NCBI RefSeq assembly: GCF_001753245.1
Contig: NZ_CP017415.1
Location: 2,446,501-2,510,500 of the forward strand
Source: Acidihalobacter yilgarnensis
Lineage (GTDB): Bacteria > Pseudomonadota > Gammaproteobacteria > DSM-5130 > Acidihalobacteraceae
Direction of reading: 5' to 3'
Length of the DNA stretch: 64,000 nucleotides
Part shown: one piece after another, positions 1-8,551 of the stretch
Layout of the letters: every line of letters begins with the position of its first letter
Numbering within the stretch: position 1 is the stretch's first letter
Made by a program: the position numbers and the translations under genes
The notes under the pieces: generated by a model
Seen by the model: only the letters and a program-made list of their open reading frames with translations
Told to the model about the DNA's origin: nothing
Database searches by the model: none

Positions 1-707
1 AAAATATTGATTCGACGAGGTATACCCTGGGACCAATCATGTATTAACGGAAATATGGCTTCATCAAGACTAGGATCATTCGTCCATCCAGCCGTATGCA
101 GTCGGTGATTAATGTATTTAATCGTCTCATCCAAACTCAATGGCTCAAGTTGATGCCAGGCAATGATACGCTGGAACAATTGCTCCATATTTTTTCCGTT
201 CAGAACAGCCCTCAGGTCTGATTGACCAACCAATGCAATCTGAATTAATGCTTTTGCATTAACGCTCAGATTTGTAAGTAATCTGAGCTCTTCCAATGCA
301 GCCGCTGAAAATGTTTGTGCCTCATCTACGATCAGCAGAACACCTTCCGGATAATCCTCACCAAGCGTACGGCTGAGCGCATCTAAATATTCGGCTTTAC
401 TAAGATTTTTAGCCGTTAGGCCAAGCGCCGTCGAAACCAAAGGCAGCACATCATCAGCCTCTACATTTGCCGCCGCGATTTTTGCACCATATATCTTATG
501 TTTTGACAGATAATCCAGTATCGTTTGTATGGTGAGTGTTTTTCCGGTGCCAACATCTCCTGTAATGACAATAAACCCCTCACGCTGACCCAATCCGTAT
601 ATTAAATACGAAAGCGCTCTACGATGCGTCGCGCTCGGAAACAGGAAGCTACTATCGGGCGTCAGCGCAAAAGGGCGCCTTTCCAGTCCAAAATATTCTT
701 CGTACAT
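1..707 (-). CDS. XrtA/PEP-CTERM-associated secretion ATPase (partial, 3' end beyond window)
   Basis: Only the N-terminal 235 residues lie in the window; the gene runs off the left edge. Reading from ATG at 707, the protein starts MYEEYFGLERRPFALTPD, the usual opening of ExeA/GspA-like AAA ATPases. A Walker A motif GDVGTGKT sits at residues 50-57 and a Walker B VLLIVDEAQ at about 123-131. By family knowledge this matches the putative secretion ATPase found in exosortase (PEP-CTERM) exopolysaccharide loci. It follows the outer-membrane barrel gene by 20 bp, in the canonical order. An exact role in polysaccharide assembly is not established for the family. An ordinary ExeA-type ATPase is the alternative, made less likely by the neighbours. 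Confidence 0.85.
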   Translation of the reverse strand, partial: MYEEYFGLERRPFALTPDSSFLFPSATHRRALSYLIYGLGQREGFIVITGDVGTGKTLTIQTILDYLSKHKIYGAKIAAANVEADDVLPLVSTALGLTAKNLSKAEYLDALSRTLGEDYPEGVLLIVDEAQTFSAAALEELRLLTNLSVNAKALIQIALVGQSDLRAVLNGKNMEQLFQRIIAWHQLEPLSLDETIKYINHRLHTAGWTNDPSLDEAIFPLIHDWSQGIPRRINI

Positions 708-727
708 ATCGACGTCACTTCATCCGA

Positions 728-2401
728 TTAGAAGGTCGCGTTGATGACGGCCGAAACTGAGTTCGCCACATACCCGCTGACCGGCACATTTGAAGTTCGA
801 TTTTGTCGACTCACATCAAACGAAAAAGTTGCGGTAGGCAGCAGATAGTAAGTCCAGCCGATATTGGTGATGTTCAGATAGTCTGCTGGTTGAGCAGATG
901 ACGAAAATCGCATTCGATCGAAATCTGCATGCACTTGACTACGTTGTGTCACTGCCCACTGGAGGCCGATATTCCCACCGGTTGTGCGGTATTCGCTAAT
1001 CGGCCCACTCTGATAAATCTGGCGCTCGTCATACAACTCCAAATTGATCGCACTCCTCGACATCGGATATGTGAATTCCACCTGCGCTCTCTTACTCAGA
1101 TATACCTGCGTATTCTGTAGTTGGCCATAATTAGCAATCGTCGATATCGCGGGTGCAACAAATGAATTTCCCGTGCCATTCATTCCCATAAGGGATGTCA
1201 CTGTTGGTATTTCAGAATAGCTTGCTGACAGTTTATAACTTTGTGGTGTATACGCCGCGTCGACCGAATAAGACCTGCCAAAAAACCTATGCCCCACCAT
1301 TACCTTTAATGAGGCATATTGCTGTTCCCATTTAAATCCGGCGCTCCAATATGGACTTGCATATCTCTTGATGACCCCATTAGCCAAATAATTGTCTTCA
1401 ATCCCGAACTTGGTTAACACGCGAAACGATTTCAGAAGCTGGTAACCCAATTCAAGCGAAGCATTATCAAAATACTGAAGCGTGCTTAGCCCCGCGTAAC
1501 TGACTTGTGTGCTACTCCAGTTCGCTACCCATGACCAGTCAGTATTCAGCGTCGGGTTACGCAAATTAAAACTAGCACCCTCACTGGTCGAGTTATGTAA
1601 CGACGGCACGCTATACACGACATGGCCATATGTATACCGAAGTGTCGCCAGGCCAAGTGATCCAAGGCTTTGTTGCCAGTACGGACTGACATATGAGTCC
1701 CATATATTGGTGCGGTTTGCTGTCGTCGAAAAAACATTATTTGTGGAATAAGTCTGCAATGGATTGATTACGGCCTGCCCATATTGTGTATTAGCATCAA
1801 TATAAAGATGGCCCGGATATAATTCTCCTAATACACGGCCATTAAATTGGCTGTAGATTTTGTTATCGGGCGGATTTTCCCAATATTTGATCGCTTGGGC
1901 TGTGTAATCAAAATTCGCAAACACACGACTCCCCGTCGTACAACCAGAAAGTTTCGGCGTCAATATTGTGGCATTATCGGATTTGGCAAACCCATTTGGT
2001 GCGAGATTGATATTGTCCGAATAAACTTGTGATAGTGCCATTGAAGGCTGTAGGTACCCTGATAACGCCGGTGGCGAAACGTTACCACTTAGCAGGTCTT
2101 GCGTTGCCGCCAAACTATTCTGCTGATAGCTTGGCACACAACTCCCCATCCCCCCACCGATACCTGGTGAATTGCCGCCATATGCTTGTGTATAGCGACC
2201 CAATCCGTCACCGCCAAAACCCGCAACTCCAGCCGCCATCGCATGATTTATCAGTAACATCTGAGTCAACAATACAAACAACGCGACCGATATCTGATGG
2301 GCGATGCATTGAGGTGATTGATAAAAAAAACGAACATTCCCAAGAATGCTATCGCGAGCCCCGCATATAACATTCGCTGATGCTTCGCGACTATGCATCA
2401 T
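728..2401 (-). CDS. PEP-CTERM-system-associated outer-membrane beta-barrel protein (TIGR03016-like)
   Basis: This is a protein of about 557 residues. A hydrophobic signal stretch (VALFVLLTQMLLINHAMA) is followed by a Gly-rich region and then many alternating aromatic/polar strands. It ends in ...VINATF; a terminal Phe is typical of outer-membrane barrels. Family knowledge: exosortase-linked EPS loci carry such an uncharacterised barrel between the tyrosine autokinase and the ATPase, as here. It is probably part of the envelope machinery for polysaccharide export. The start is uncertain: ATG at 2440 overlaps the kinase gene by 50 bp with no ribosome site, while the tandem ATGs at 2401/2398 overlap its end by only 8-11 bp and suit translational coupling. 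Confidence 0.78.
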   Translation of the reverse strand: MMHSREASANVICGARDSILGNVRFFYQSPQCIAHQISVALFVLLTQMLLINHAMAAGVAGFGGDGLGRYTQAYGGNSPGIGGGMGSCVPSYQQNSLAATQDLLSGNVSPPALSGYLQPSMALSQVYSDNINLAPNGFAKSDNATILTPKLSGCTTGSRVFANFDYTAQAIKYWENPPDNKIYSQFNGRVLGELYPGHLYIDANTQYGQAVINPLQTYSTNNVFSTTANRTNIWDSYVSPYWQQSLGSLGLATLRYTYGHVVYSVPSLHNSTSEGASFNLRNPTLNTDWSWVANWSSTQVSYAGLSTLQYFDNASLELGYQLLKSFRVLTKFGIEDNYLANGVIKRYASPYWSAGFKWEQQYASLKVMVGHRFFGRSYSVDAAYTPQSYKLSASYSEIPTVTSLMGMNGTGNSFVAPAISTIANYGQLQNTQVYLSKRAQVEFTYPMSRSAINLELYDERQIYQSGPISEYRTTGGNIGLQWAVTQRSQVHADFDRMRFSSSAQPADYLNITNIGWTYYLLPTATFSFDVSRQNRTSNVPVSGYVANSVSAVINATF

Positions 2402-3323
2402 ATTTGTATCCATATTGGTATTTATTGTATGGATCTCCATGTGATTTTTGTATTTGATTTAAGATAAAACTGATGGATTTTTTCCGATCCAACGGGTGCA
2501 ACGCAGCCGTGATGGCATTGCGCTGCGTGACGCCACTTTTTACAACAATCAATATTTGGCCTACTGCCTCAGAAAGAATCACCGCTTCTGGTGTGCCGAG
2601 CAAGGGGGTTGTGTCAAATATCAGTATCCGAGGACGGCTCGCCGTCAGCTTAGTCAGCAACTGTTCCATTCTGTTGCCTGACAGCAATTCAGGACCCGTT
2701 GGCGTTCTGGTTCCATTCGGCACAAAAAACAGCCTTTCAATATCCGTGCGGACGACGATTTCGCTAGCCGACGGGCCTTTAGGGGCCAAAGCATCAAGAA
2801 GGCCTAGCCGCTCTGAAAGTCCGAGTAATTTAGTCAATGTCTGACGTACATTATCGGCATCGATAAGGATGACCTCAGAATCTTGCTCTTGCGCCAAACT
2901 TCTTGCCAGATTGAATGCGGTAAATGTTTTTCCTTCGCCTTCCAATGAACTAGTGATCATGATTCTTTCGCCCTGGCTGACTTTCATCGCGCCACGACCT
3001 GTGATGTTTGATAATAAAGGACGCTTTATTCGCCTATATTCCTGCTCAAGCATATCTCGCATCCCGTCTGGCGGTATCAAACCATTTTGCGCAAGCGACT
3101 GCAGATTCAATTTAAATATGAGTTCAGGTTGGCCAATTGCATCTGATTTATCTTGATAGCTCTGGATTTTTTCGCCTGCCAACGCAGGCGTCGATTTTAG
3201 ATTTTCATGACCCGCATCTTTATTGTTTTCTGGCGTCACCATGGATGCCGCCGATACCTCACTGGTTTTCTTTTCCTGTTCTGATCGCTTGATTTTCTCA
3301 GCCGCCCTTTCAATGATGCTCAC
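2391..3323 (-). CDS. Polysaccharide biosynthesis tyrosine autokinase (XrtA-associated, BY-kinase)
   Basis: A 310-residue BY-kinase. Walker A SSLEGEGKT is at residues 125-133, Walker A' VILIDAD at about 151-157, and Walker B ILIFDTTPL near 232. The last 12 residues contain five tyrosines (YNKYQYGYKYDA), the autophosphorylation cluster of these kinases. The variable N-terminal 60 residues are charged and probably disordered. Family knowledge: the kinase works with the separate chain-length protein encoded just upstream to control polymer length and export. Its ATG overlaps the end of that gene by 4 bp, so the two are probably translationally coupled. Confidence 0.93.
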   Translation of the reverse strand: MSIIERAAEKIKRSEQEKKTSEVSAASMVTPENNKDAGHENLKSTPALAGEKIQSYQDKSDAIGQPELIFKLNLQSLAQNGLIPPDGMRDMLEQEYRRIKRPLLSNITGRGAMKVSQGERIMITSSLEGEGKTFTAFNLARSLAQEQDSEVILIDADNVRQTLTKLLGLSERLGLLDALAPKGPSASEIVVRTDIERLFFVPNGTRTPTGPELLSGNRMEQLLTKLTASRPRILIFDTTPLLGTPEAVILSEAVGQILIVVKSGVTQRNAITAALHPLDRKKSISFILNQIQKSHGDPYNKYQYGYKYDA

Positions 3324-4885
3324 AGCGCGCCCCCCAATAGATGAACTCTAACGAGAATCGCGCCCTCATGTGCAAACAAAACCGCGACAACCGCCGTCAT
3401 CAGAAATACAACTACGCTTCCGATAAACATCACTGCTTTTTTCTGGTTTCTGCGCGTTATCGAGGGTGTCTCCGCAAGTGGAATCACACCAATAACTGGC
3501 ATTTCAAAAACTGCTGTCAAGTCTGCCCGCGTCATGAATACAGGTTTTATTTGCGACAATAAGTAGGCGAAGGATAGGCCTCCCGCAAGACCAGCAAACA
3601 ATGCCAGGAGTGCCATCAGGTGCCGCTTAGGGCCGCTAGGCAATAATGGCTTAGTGGGCGAGTCAATCACCTGAAATTTAAGTGGGTTACCACTGTCTTG
3701 CGCGCTTTGGGAAAGTTTTGCCGAGTACAGCCGTGACAGTAGTGAGTCGTACTGTTTTTTCGTGATGTTGTAATTTCTCGTCATTGATTCGAGTTCGGCC
3801 TGAACATTGGCCATCTGACCAGCCTTAAGCTTAAATTTTCCTATCAATGCATCAACGAGTTTAATCCTGGTTTTTAACCCATCAATCTCAACTGTGGTCT
3901 TGTTATACTGCATGGAAACCTTCTGATACACGGGATCATTGGGATCAAACGAATCTGTTTTCTGATTTTTGAGTTCCTCAACCAATTTATCTCTTTGAAT
4001 TTTTTCCAGGCGAATTTGGTCCTTTAATGCAATCACGCCAGGATAGGCGCTAGTATACTGGGTCAGCAGATTGCTCAATTTTTGCTGGTCACTCTGTATT
4101 TGCGCATCAGAAGATTGAACTCTAGGATCCAATTGCGGGTGCACATGGCTTTTCCCTGTCTTGATGCGATTTATTTGCTGCGCGAGCGTTACTTGTTCTG
4201 AAAGCGCCACATCGAGCTTGTTTTCAAGGTTTTCCTTTTCTTGATTTGCCGTTTGTAGTTGACTGATGTAATCGCCACCAGTAGAGGGCATAAGACCGAT
4301 ATTGTGTCTTTTGAAGTCTGCTAGCTTCTGTTCTGCCTGATTCAATTCATTACCGTATGCCGCAAGCTGCTGCTTGAGAAATTTTTGGGCTGTTACCGAA
4401 TCATCATGCGTAGATCCCAACGCATCTGACATCATGATATTCAAGACCTGCTGCACCACTGCCTGTGCGATTACTGGGTTCGGATTGTCGTACCCAATTG
4501 TGTACAAATCGTTTCCGACGCTCCGAATCTCAATACTGTGCATTAGTCTTTCAAGCAATTGATCCTTATCTACCGGCGTCAAACCACCCAGGTCTAAATT
4601 CGAGTTTAAGGCAATTTTCTCAAGGTTCTGCCTGCTCAACACCGTTCTTGTTAGTAGCTGCACCTCCTGATTCAAATCTGGCTCAACAACCATGCCGCGG
4701 AGCAACGGCCTTAGCATATAGGTCGTATCCACATGGACTTTTGCCTTGGAGTGATATTGATTGGGAAGTGAATACACCACCGCCCATCCAATCAGGGACA
4801 CGCCCCAGACGATTACCAATCCCTGCCAACGGAAGCGCCAAGCGTTGCGCATTTCTCCCATTAACTTCTCAAAAAGATCTTGCAT
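3320..4885 (-). CDS. XrtA-associated polysaccharide chain length determinant protein (Wzz/PCP family)
   Basis: About 521 residues from ATG 4885 (MQDLFEKLMGEMRNAWRFRW). A longer reading begins with TTG at 4933 and is less likely. There is a membrane segment near residues 20-40 (LVIVWGVSLIGWAVVY), a long periplasmic coiled-coil-rich region, a second membrane segment (HLMALLALFAGLAGGLSFAY), then a further C-terminal hydrophobic segment. This is the layout of exopolysaccharide co-polymerases of the GumC/TIGR03007 type. It acts in the inner membrane with the tyrosine autokinase. The gene lies 167 bp downstream of the export lipoprotein gene, and that gap contains a 13-bp inverted repeat. Confidence 0.9.
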   Translation of the reverse strand: MQDLFEKLMGEMRNAWRFRWQGLVIVWGVSLIGWAVVYSLPNQYHSKAKVHVDTTYMLRPLLRGMVVEPDLNQEVQLLTRTVLSRQNLEKIALNSNLDLGGLTPVDKDQLLERLMHSIEIRSVGNDLYTIGYDNPNPVIAQAVVQQVLNIMMSDALGSTHDDSVTAQKFLKQQLAAYGNELNQAEQKLADFKRHNIGLMPSTGGDYISQLQTANQEKENLENKLDVALSEQVTLAQQINRIKTGKSHVHPQLDPRVQSSDAQIQSDQQKLSNLLTQYTSAYPGVIALKDQIRLEKIQRDKLVEELKNQKTDSFDPNDPVYQKVSMQYNKTTVEIDGLKTRIKLVDALIGKFKLKAGQMANVQAELESMTRNYNITKKQYDSLLSRLYSAKLSQSAQDSGNPLKFQVIDSPTKPLLPSGPKRHLMALLALFAGLAGGLSFAYLLSQIKPVFMTRADLTAVFEMPVIGVIPLAETPSITRRNQKKAVMFIGSVVVFLMTAVVAVLFAHEGAILVRVHLLGGAL

Positions 4886-4926
4886 CGCAATTATCCGATA
4901 CGTACTTGCAGAAAATGAGTTACACC

Positions 4927-4978
4927 GGGTCAATCAGCGGCGAACCACCCTTTCAAACCCGGCGGCGCTGATTGACCC
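4927..4978. repeat. 13-bp perfect inverted repeat in EPS operon leader
   Basis: GGGTCAATCAGCG at 4927-4939 is repeated in inverse as CGCTGATTGACCC at 4966-4978, with 26 bases between. It lies in the gap between the export lipoprotein gene and the chain-length gene. No U-run follows on the minus strand, so it is not a standard intrinsic terminator. It could be an mRNA-processing or attenuation hairpin, or the remnant of a small mobile element. Confidence 0.6.
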
Positions 4979-5052
4979 ACCCCATGGACAGCCGATTTCT
5001 TTTGTGAAGTCGGTGCGCCACAAATGACGCCTCCGATTTCGACCAACCGACC

Positions 5053-5667
5053 TTAGAAAAGTTTTTCCGGAATGATGATCGTATCGCCAGGCTGAAGCGC
5101 GGCATTGTCGCGTATGTTTCCGTTAAGCAGATCACCTAACTTGAGTCGATAGACATGCTCCTTCCCATCCACCCGCCGAACCAGTTCGGCACGATTACCC
5201 GACGCATAGGGCGTCAAACCGCCCACTGCCGTCAGCGCGTCGAGTAACGTCATACCCGCCCGATAAGGAAGCGCCTGTGGCTTGACTGCCTGCCCCACAA
5301 TGCGGATATCCGAGTTGTAGGTGCTGTTGAAGCTTCTGACAATGACGGTCACTTCAGGATTGCGCACATATCGACTTAGCACTTTTGCAATCTCAGCACC
5401 CAGTTGGGCAGGCGTTTTGCCTTCAGCTGCGATATCTTGGACCAGCGGAATCGATATACGTCCATCTGGGCGAACCGGCACCGTCTCGGAAAGATTCGGT
5501 TTACCTGCGACGTAGATCTGCAACTGATCGCCCGTACCGATCCTATATACCGGCACGCTGCTCGCTTCGGGAGCCGATGAGATGGGTGGCAGATTTGAGC
5601 ACCCGCTGATGAAAAGGATGACGCACATAGAAAATACAACGCCGAACAAACCAAATCTGTTCTTCAT
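5053..5667 (-). CDS. Polysaccharide export lipoprotein (Wza/GumB-like, XrtA-associated)
   Basis: A 204-residue lipoprotein with lipobox ISGC (Cys 23) after a clear signal peptide. A polysaccharide-export domain follows (YRIGTGDQLQIYVAGKPNLS, then VRPDGRISIPLVQDI). An SLBB-type beta-grasp segment with VGGLTPYASG and a final PGDTIIIPE come last. It is shorter than E. coli Wza (379 residues), as in GumB-like members. It should form or gate the outer-membrane polysaccharide channel. It is the first gene of the minus-strand EPS operon, so the promoter should lie in 5668-5927, shared divergently with tamA. Confidence 0.93.
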   Translation of the reverse strand: MKNRFGLFGVVFSMCVILFISGCSNLPPISSAPEASSVPVYRIGTGDQLQIYVAGKPNLSETVPVRPDGRISIPLVQDIAAEGKTPAQLGAEIAKVLSRYVRNPEVTVIVRSFNSTYNSDIRIVGQAVKPQALPYRAGMTLLDALTAVGGLTPYASGNRAELVRRVDGKEHVYRLKLGDLLNGNIRDNAALQPGDTIIIPEKLF

Positions 5668-5809
5668 TCAGTAGCCCTTGTCTCCGATACACCGCGGTCA
5701 AGCTATACGGCTAACCCTGAATAGGGGGTAGCGTCTGCACAATCAGAATTGCTGGAGAATGCCGCCCTAAATCAAGCCCATTCCTCGCCTCAATAGTGGC
5801 AGACTCCCA

Positions 5810-5831
5810 ATTCTGGCGCAATCGCCAGAAT
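5810..5831. promoter_or_regulatory. 9-bp perfect palindrome between EPS operon and tamA
   Basis: ATTCTGGCG (5810-5818) and CGCCAGAAT (5823-5831) form a perfect inverted repeat with a 4-base spacer. It sits in the 260-bp divergent region between the export lipoprotein gene (minus) and tamA (plus). It could be a regulator-binding site or a short hairpin. I see no convincing sigma-54 or sigma-70 promoter immediately around it. Confidence 0.45.
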
Positions 5832-5927
5832 GACTTCAGGTCTCGCGTCCCGCGGTATCATCATAGTGCATAATTTTTTCTTTGCACTTGCGTGCTATTG
5901 CCGCGCTTCACAAACAGATGATTTGCC

Positions 5928-7736
5928 ATGCCAGCAGAGCTGCCAAACATACCCATCCAACGACGAAATCGGGCCACTGTCGTGTCGATCCGGACCAAAG
6001 CACGCGGCTTCACCACCGCACTTTTACTCATATTGCTACTTTTTTATGTACAGACCGTGTGGTCGGCGGGTGCTAATAATGTTGAAATCATCGGTCTTTC
6101 AGACCCATTGCTTGCCAATGCACAGGCGCATCTGACGAATATCGACCTGGGTTGTAATGCGCCACGGTGGCAGGCAGAAACGACGTTGACACAGGCACAT
6201 CGCGCGGTACGCACAGCGCTTGAGGCCATGGGTTACTATCAGCCGACCATCGCCTCGACGCTTGAGCGCGTCGGTGCATGCTGGCAGATCCATTTAGACG
6301 TGAAGCCCGGCACACCGATCCAAATCACGGCGATTTCACTTATCCTCGCCGGCTCAGGCAAACAAGACAAGGGCCTGCAGGCGTTGATCGCCGACAGTGG
6401 GCTACACATTGGACAGGTACTCAACCAAGGTGATTACACCGCGCTCAAGCAACGTCTTGAAGGCTATACGCATGAGCATGGCTACTTCGATGCGCGTTTC
6501 ACCGAACACCGCATTCTCGTCGACCCGGCAACACACAGTGCTCAAATCAGACTCAGCCTAAACACGGGATCGCGCTACGTTTTTGGCCAGACGATGCTTG
6601 ACATCCATTCGCTGAACCCCAGCTTGGTCAAAGGCTTTCTGGCCTACCACCCCGGCGAGCCCTATAACGCCAACGCCGTCATTGAAAGTCAAAGTGCCTT
6701 GGTGGCCAGTGGTTATTTCGACAGTGTGCGGCTGCAAACACAATCACGGGAACGCGCGCACGGCGAAGTGCCGATGCGCCTGAGCACCACCCCTGCAAGA
6801 CGCTATCAACTACTTGCAGGCGCTGGCTATTCAACCGACACCGGTCCCGCCCTGAGGCTCGACTTTCGCAACCACCGGGTAAACCGAGCCGGGCATCGCT
6901 ATGCACTCAATCTGCAATTGGCGCGCATCCAGTCGCAGGCCACCGCACGCTACGAGATTCCGCTGGCCAACCCACGCACGGATTGGCTCACTCTGGAAAC
7001 TGGCTACCAATACCAGAACACCCTCGCCGCCCAGACGCGGACATGGAAGTTCGGTGCGACCCGCACGCACCTGTTGGCCGACAACTGGCTACGCCGAATT
7101 TCGCTTGAATATCTCAACGAAAATTCCACGGTTGCAGGCACGACACTTTCGGGGCACTTCCTGATACCCGGTATCGGTTACAGCCGTACGCTGGCCGACG
7201 CACCGATCTACCCACAACGGGGCTGGTCAATCGACGCGCGCCTCCGTGGCGCCGCGCGCAGCGTGATTTCCACCGAGAGCTTCGTACAGGCCAGACTCGA
7301 TATCCACGCCATTGCACCATTGTTCGGCGGACGCATTCTCACGCGTGCGGCGTTGGGCGCTACCGCCGTGGACAACGTGAGTAGCCTGCCCGCGACGCTA
7401 CGCTTCTTCGCCGGTGGCGCACGCAGCGTACGCGGCTACGCCTACCAAAGCCTGGGGCCCACCGATGCCCAGGGTGTCATCGTCGGCGGACGCTACCTTG
7501 CCGTCGGCAGTCTCGAATACGATCACCACCTGACCGGTCAGTTTTACTGGGCCACGTTCTACGACGTGGGTAATGCCTTCGACACCTGGCCATTCACCCT
7601 ACGCCGCGGCGTAGGCATCGGGCTGCGCTGGCACTCACCACTGGGGCCGATACGCCTCGACCTCGCGACGCCCCTCAATCCGCTGCCCGGCGCCAGTCGC
7701 TTCGTCATTCAAGTCAGCATGGGGCCGGAGCTGTGA
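5928..7736 (+). CDS. tamA: Translocation and assembly module protein TamA
   Basis: A 602-residue Omp85-family protein. A long basic N-region and hydrophobic segment (GFTTALLLILLLFYVQTVWSAG) form the signal peptide. POTRA-like repeats fill about residues 50-290. The C-terminal half is a surface-antigen/BamA-type barrel with the signature FFAGGARSVRGYAYQSLGP and a terminal strand FVIQVSMGPEL. TamA is the outer-membrane half of the TAM complex with TamB. Its stop overlaps the tamB GTG start by 4 bp. The partner gene is broken here, so the complex is probably impaired or altered. Confidence 0.94.
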   Translation: MPAELPNIPIQRRNRATVVSIRTKARGFTTALLLILLLFYVQTVWSAGANNVEIIGLSDPLLANAQAHLTNIDLGCNAPRWQAETTLTQAHRAVRTALEAMGYYQPTIASTLERVGACWQIHLDVKPGTPIQITAISLILAGSGKQDKGLQALIADSGLHIGQVLNQGDYTALKQRLEGYTHEHGYFDARFTEHRILVDPATHSAQIRLSLNTGSRYVFGQTMLDIHSLNPSLVKGFLAYHPGEPYNANAVIESQSALVASGYFDSVRLQTQSRERAHGEVPMRLSTTPARRYQLLAGAGYSTDTGPALRLDFRNHRVNRAGHRYALNLQLARIQSQATARYEIPLANPRTDWLTLETGYQYQNTLAAQTRTWKFGATRTHLLADNWLRRISLEYLNENSTVAGTTLSGHFLIPGIGYSRTLADAPIYPQRGWSIDARLRGAARSVISTESFVQARLDIHAIAPLFGGRILTRAALGATAVDNVSSLPATLRFFAGGARSVRGYAYQSLGPTDAQGVIVGGRYLAVGSLEYDHHLTGQFYWATFYDVGNAFDTWPFTLRRGVGIGLRWHSPLGPIRLDLATPLNPLPGASRFVIQVSMGPEL

Positions 7737-8161
7737 AACGCTGGTTATCCAAATTGATTTACGGCGGGCTGCTGAGCTTTGTCATCCTCAGTGCGCTTGT
7801 GTACATGCTCATCGGCACCCCTACGGGTACGCGGTGGCTGCTGGATACTGCCGCCCACTTCAGCCATGGCCGCCTCACGATTACCGCGAGTCAAGGCAGT
7901 CTGATCGCCGGCCTGCGCATCGACGATTTGCGTTGGCATTCACCCGATCTCGACATCAATGTCGCCCACGCCATCCTGCGTTGGCGACCGTTGGATCTGT
8001 TAGCGGGTCGCCTGCACATCGATACCATAGCCGTCACGCACGTTCTCGTCATTCACCGACCGGGACTCGCCCCAGCCCAATCCAGCCCATCGACACTGCC
8101 ATTGCTGCCGCTTCCGGTGCGTATTGCAAACCTACGCATCCATGATCTCATCGTCGTCAAC
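7733..8161 (+). pseudogene. tamB: tamB, 5' fragment (interrupted by IS3-family element)
   Basis: Starts with GTG inside tamA's stop and encodes a signal-anchor helix (LIYGGLLSFVILSALVYMLI) plus the start of the TamB repeat region, 143 codons in all. The reading frame enters the insertion sequence at 8162, gains five foreign codons and stops at TGA 8177-8179. Removing the element and one AAC target copy rejoins this frame exactly to the fragment beginning at 9422 (IVVN then DGHAFRLSRVD), giving a 1148-residue protein. E. coli TamB has 1259, so the pre-insertion gene was full length. Confidence 0.92.
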
Positions 8162-8245
8162 AGAACTGGACCCACCTGATTGGACAGTGATTGAACGCTG
8201 ATAAGTGCTTCCTTCATCATGAGCGAGACGCTCTGGAGAGAAGCG

Positions 8246-8551
8246 ATGAGACGGAAAAGACGAAACCATTCGCCTGAGTTCAAGGCCAAGGTAGCGCTTG
8301 CAGCGCTACAGGGTGACCTGACGATGGCTGAGTTGGTCAAGAAGTTCGATGTACATGCCAATCAGATCGCGGACTGGAAGAAGCAGCTGCTGAGCAACGC
8401 CTCGGATGTGTTCGGCAAGGGCGCACAGAAGGCTGAACAGTCGGCCGAAACCATTGAGCAGTTGCACGCCAAGATCGGCCAGCTGACGATGGAGAATGAT
8501 TTTTTAGAACGCGGGCTCGAACGGATTCACGGGCCCAGAGGAAAGCAATGA
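8246..8551 (+). CDS. IS3-family transposase OrfA (HTH_Tnp_1)
   Basis: A 101-residue DNA-binding subunit starting MRRKRRNHSPEFKAKVALAA. The ATG at 8246 is chosen over an upstream in-frame ATG at 8219 because GGAGAG precedes it by a normal distance. An N-terminal helix-turn-helix (LTMAELVKKFDVHANQIADW) is followed by a leucine-zipper-like coiled coil (AETIEQLHAKIGQLTMENDF). A T_TTT_TTA heptamer at 8500-8506 lies in frame near the end. A -1 shift there leads without stops into OrfB, which is how IS3 elements make the OrfAB transposase. Confidence 0.92.
   Translation: MRRKRRNHSPEFKAKVALAALQGDLTMAELVKKFDVHANQIADWKKQLLSNASDVFGKGAQKAEQSAETIEQLHAKIGQLTMENDFLERGLERIHGPRGKQ
8500..8536 (+). promoter_or_regulatory. 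Predicted -1 programmed ribosomal frameshift signal in the IS
   Basis: The slippery heptamer T_TTT_TTA occupies 8500-8506 in the X_XXY_YYZ phase of OrfA. Six bases later GGGCTCG (8513-8519) can pair with CGGGCCC (8530-8536), allowing one G-U pair, to form a stimulatory stem. The -1 frame is open from here to the OrfB ATG at 8548 and on through OrfB. Confidence 0.75.

Noticed and set aside
5668-5927. Possible sigma-54 promoter for the EPS operon
   Set aside because: TGGCA occurs once, but without a GC at the required spacing.
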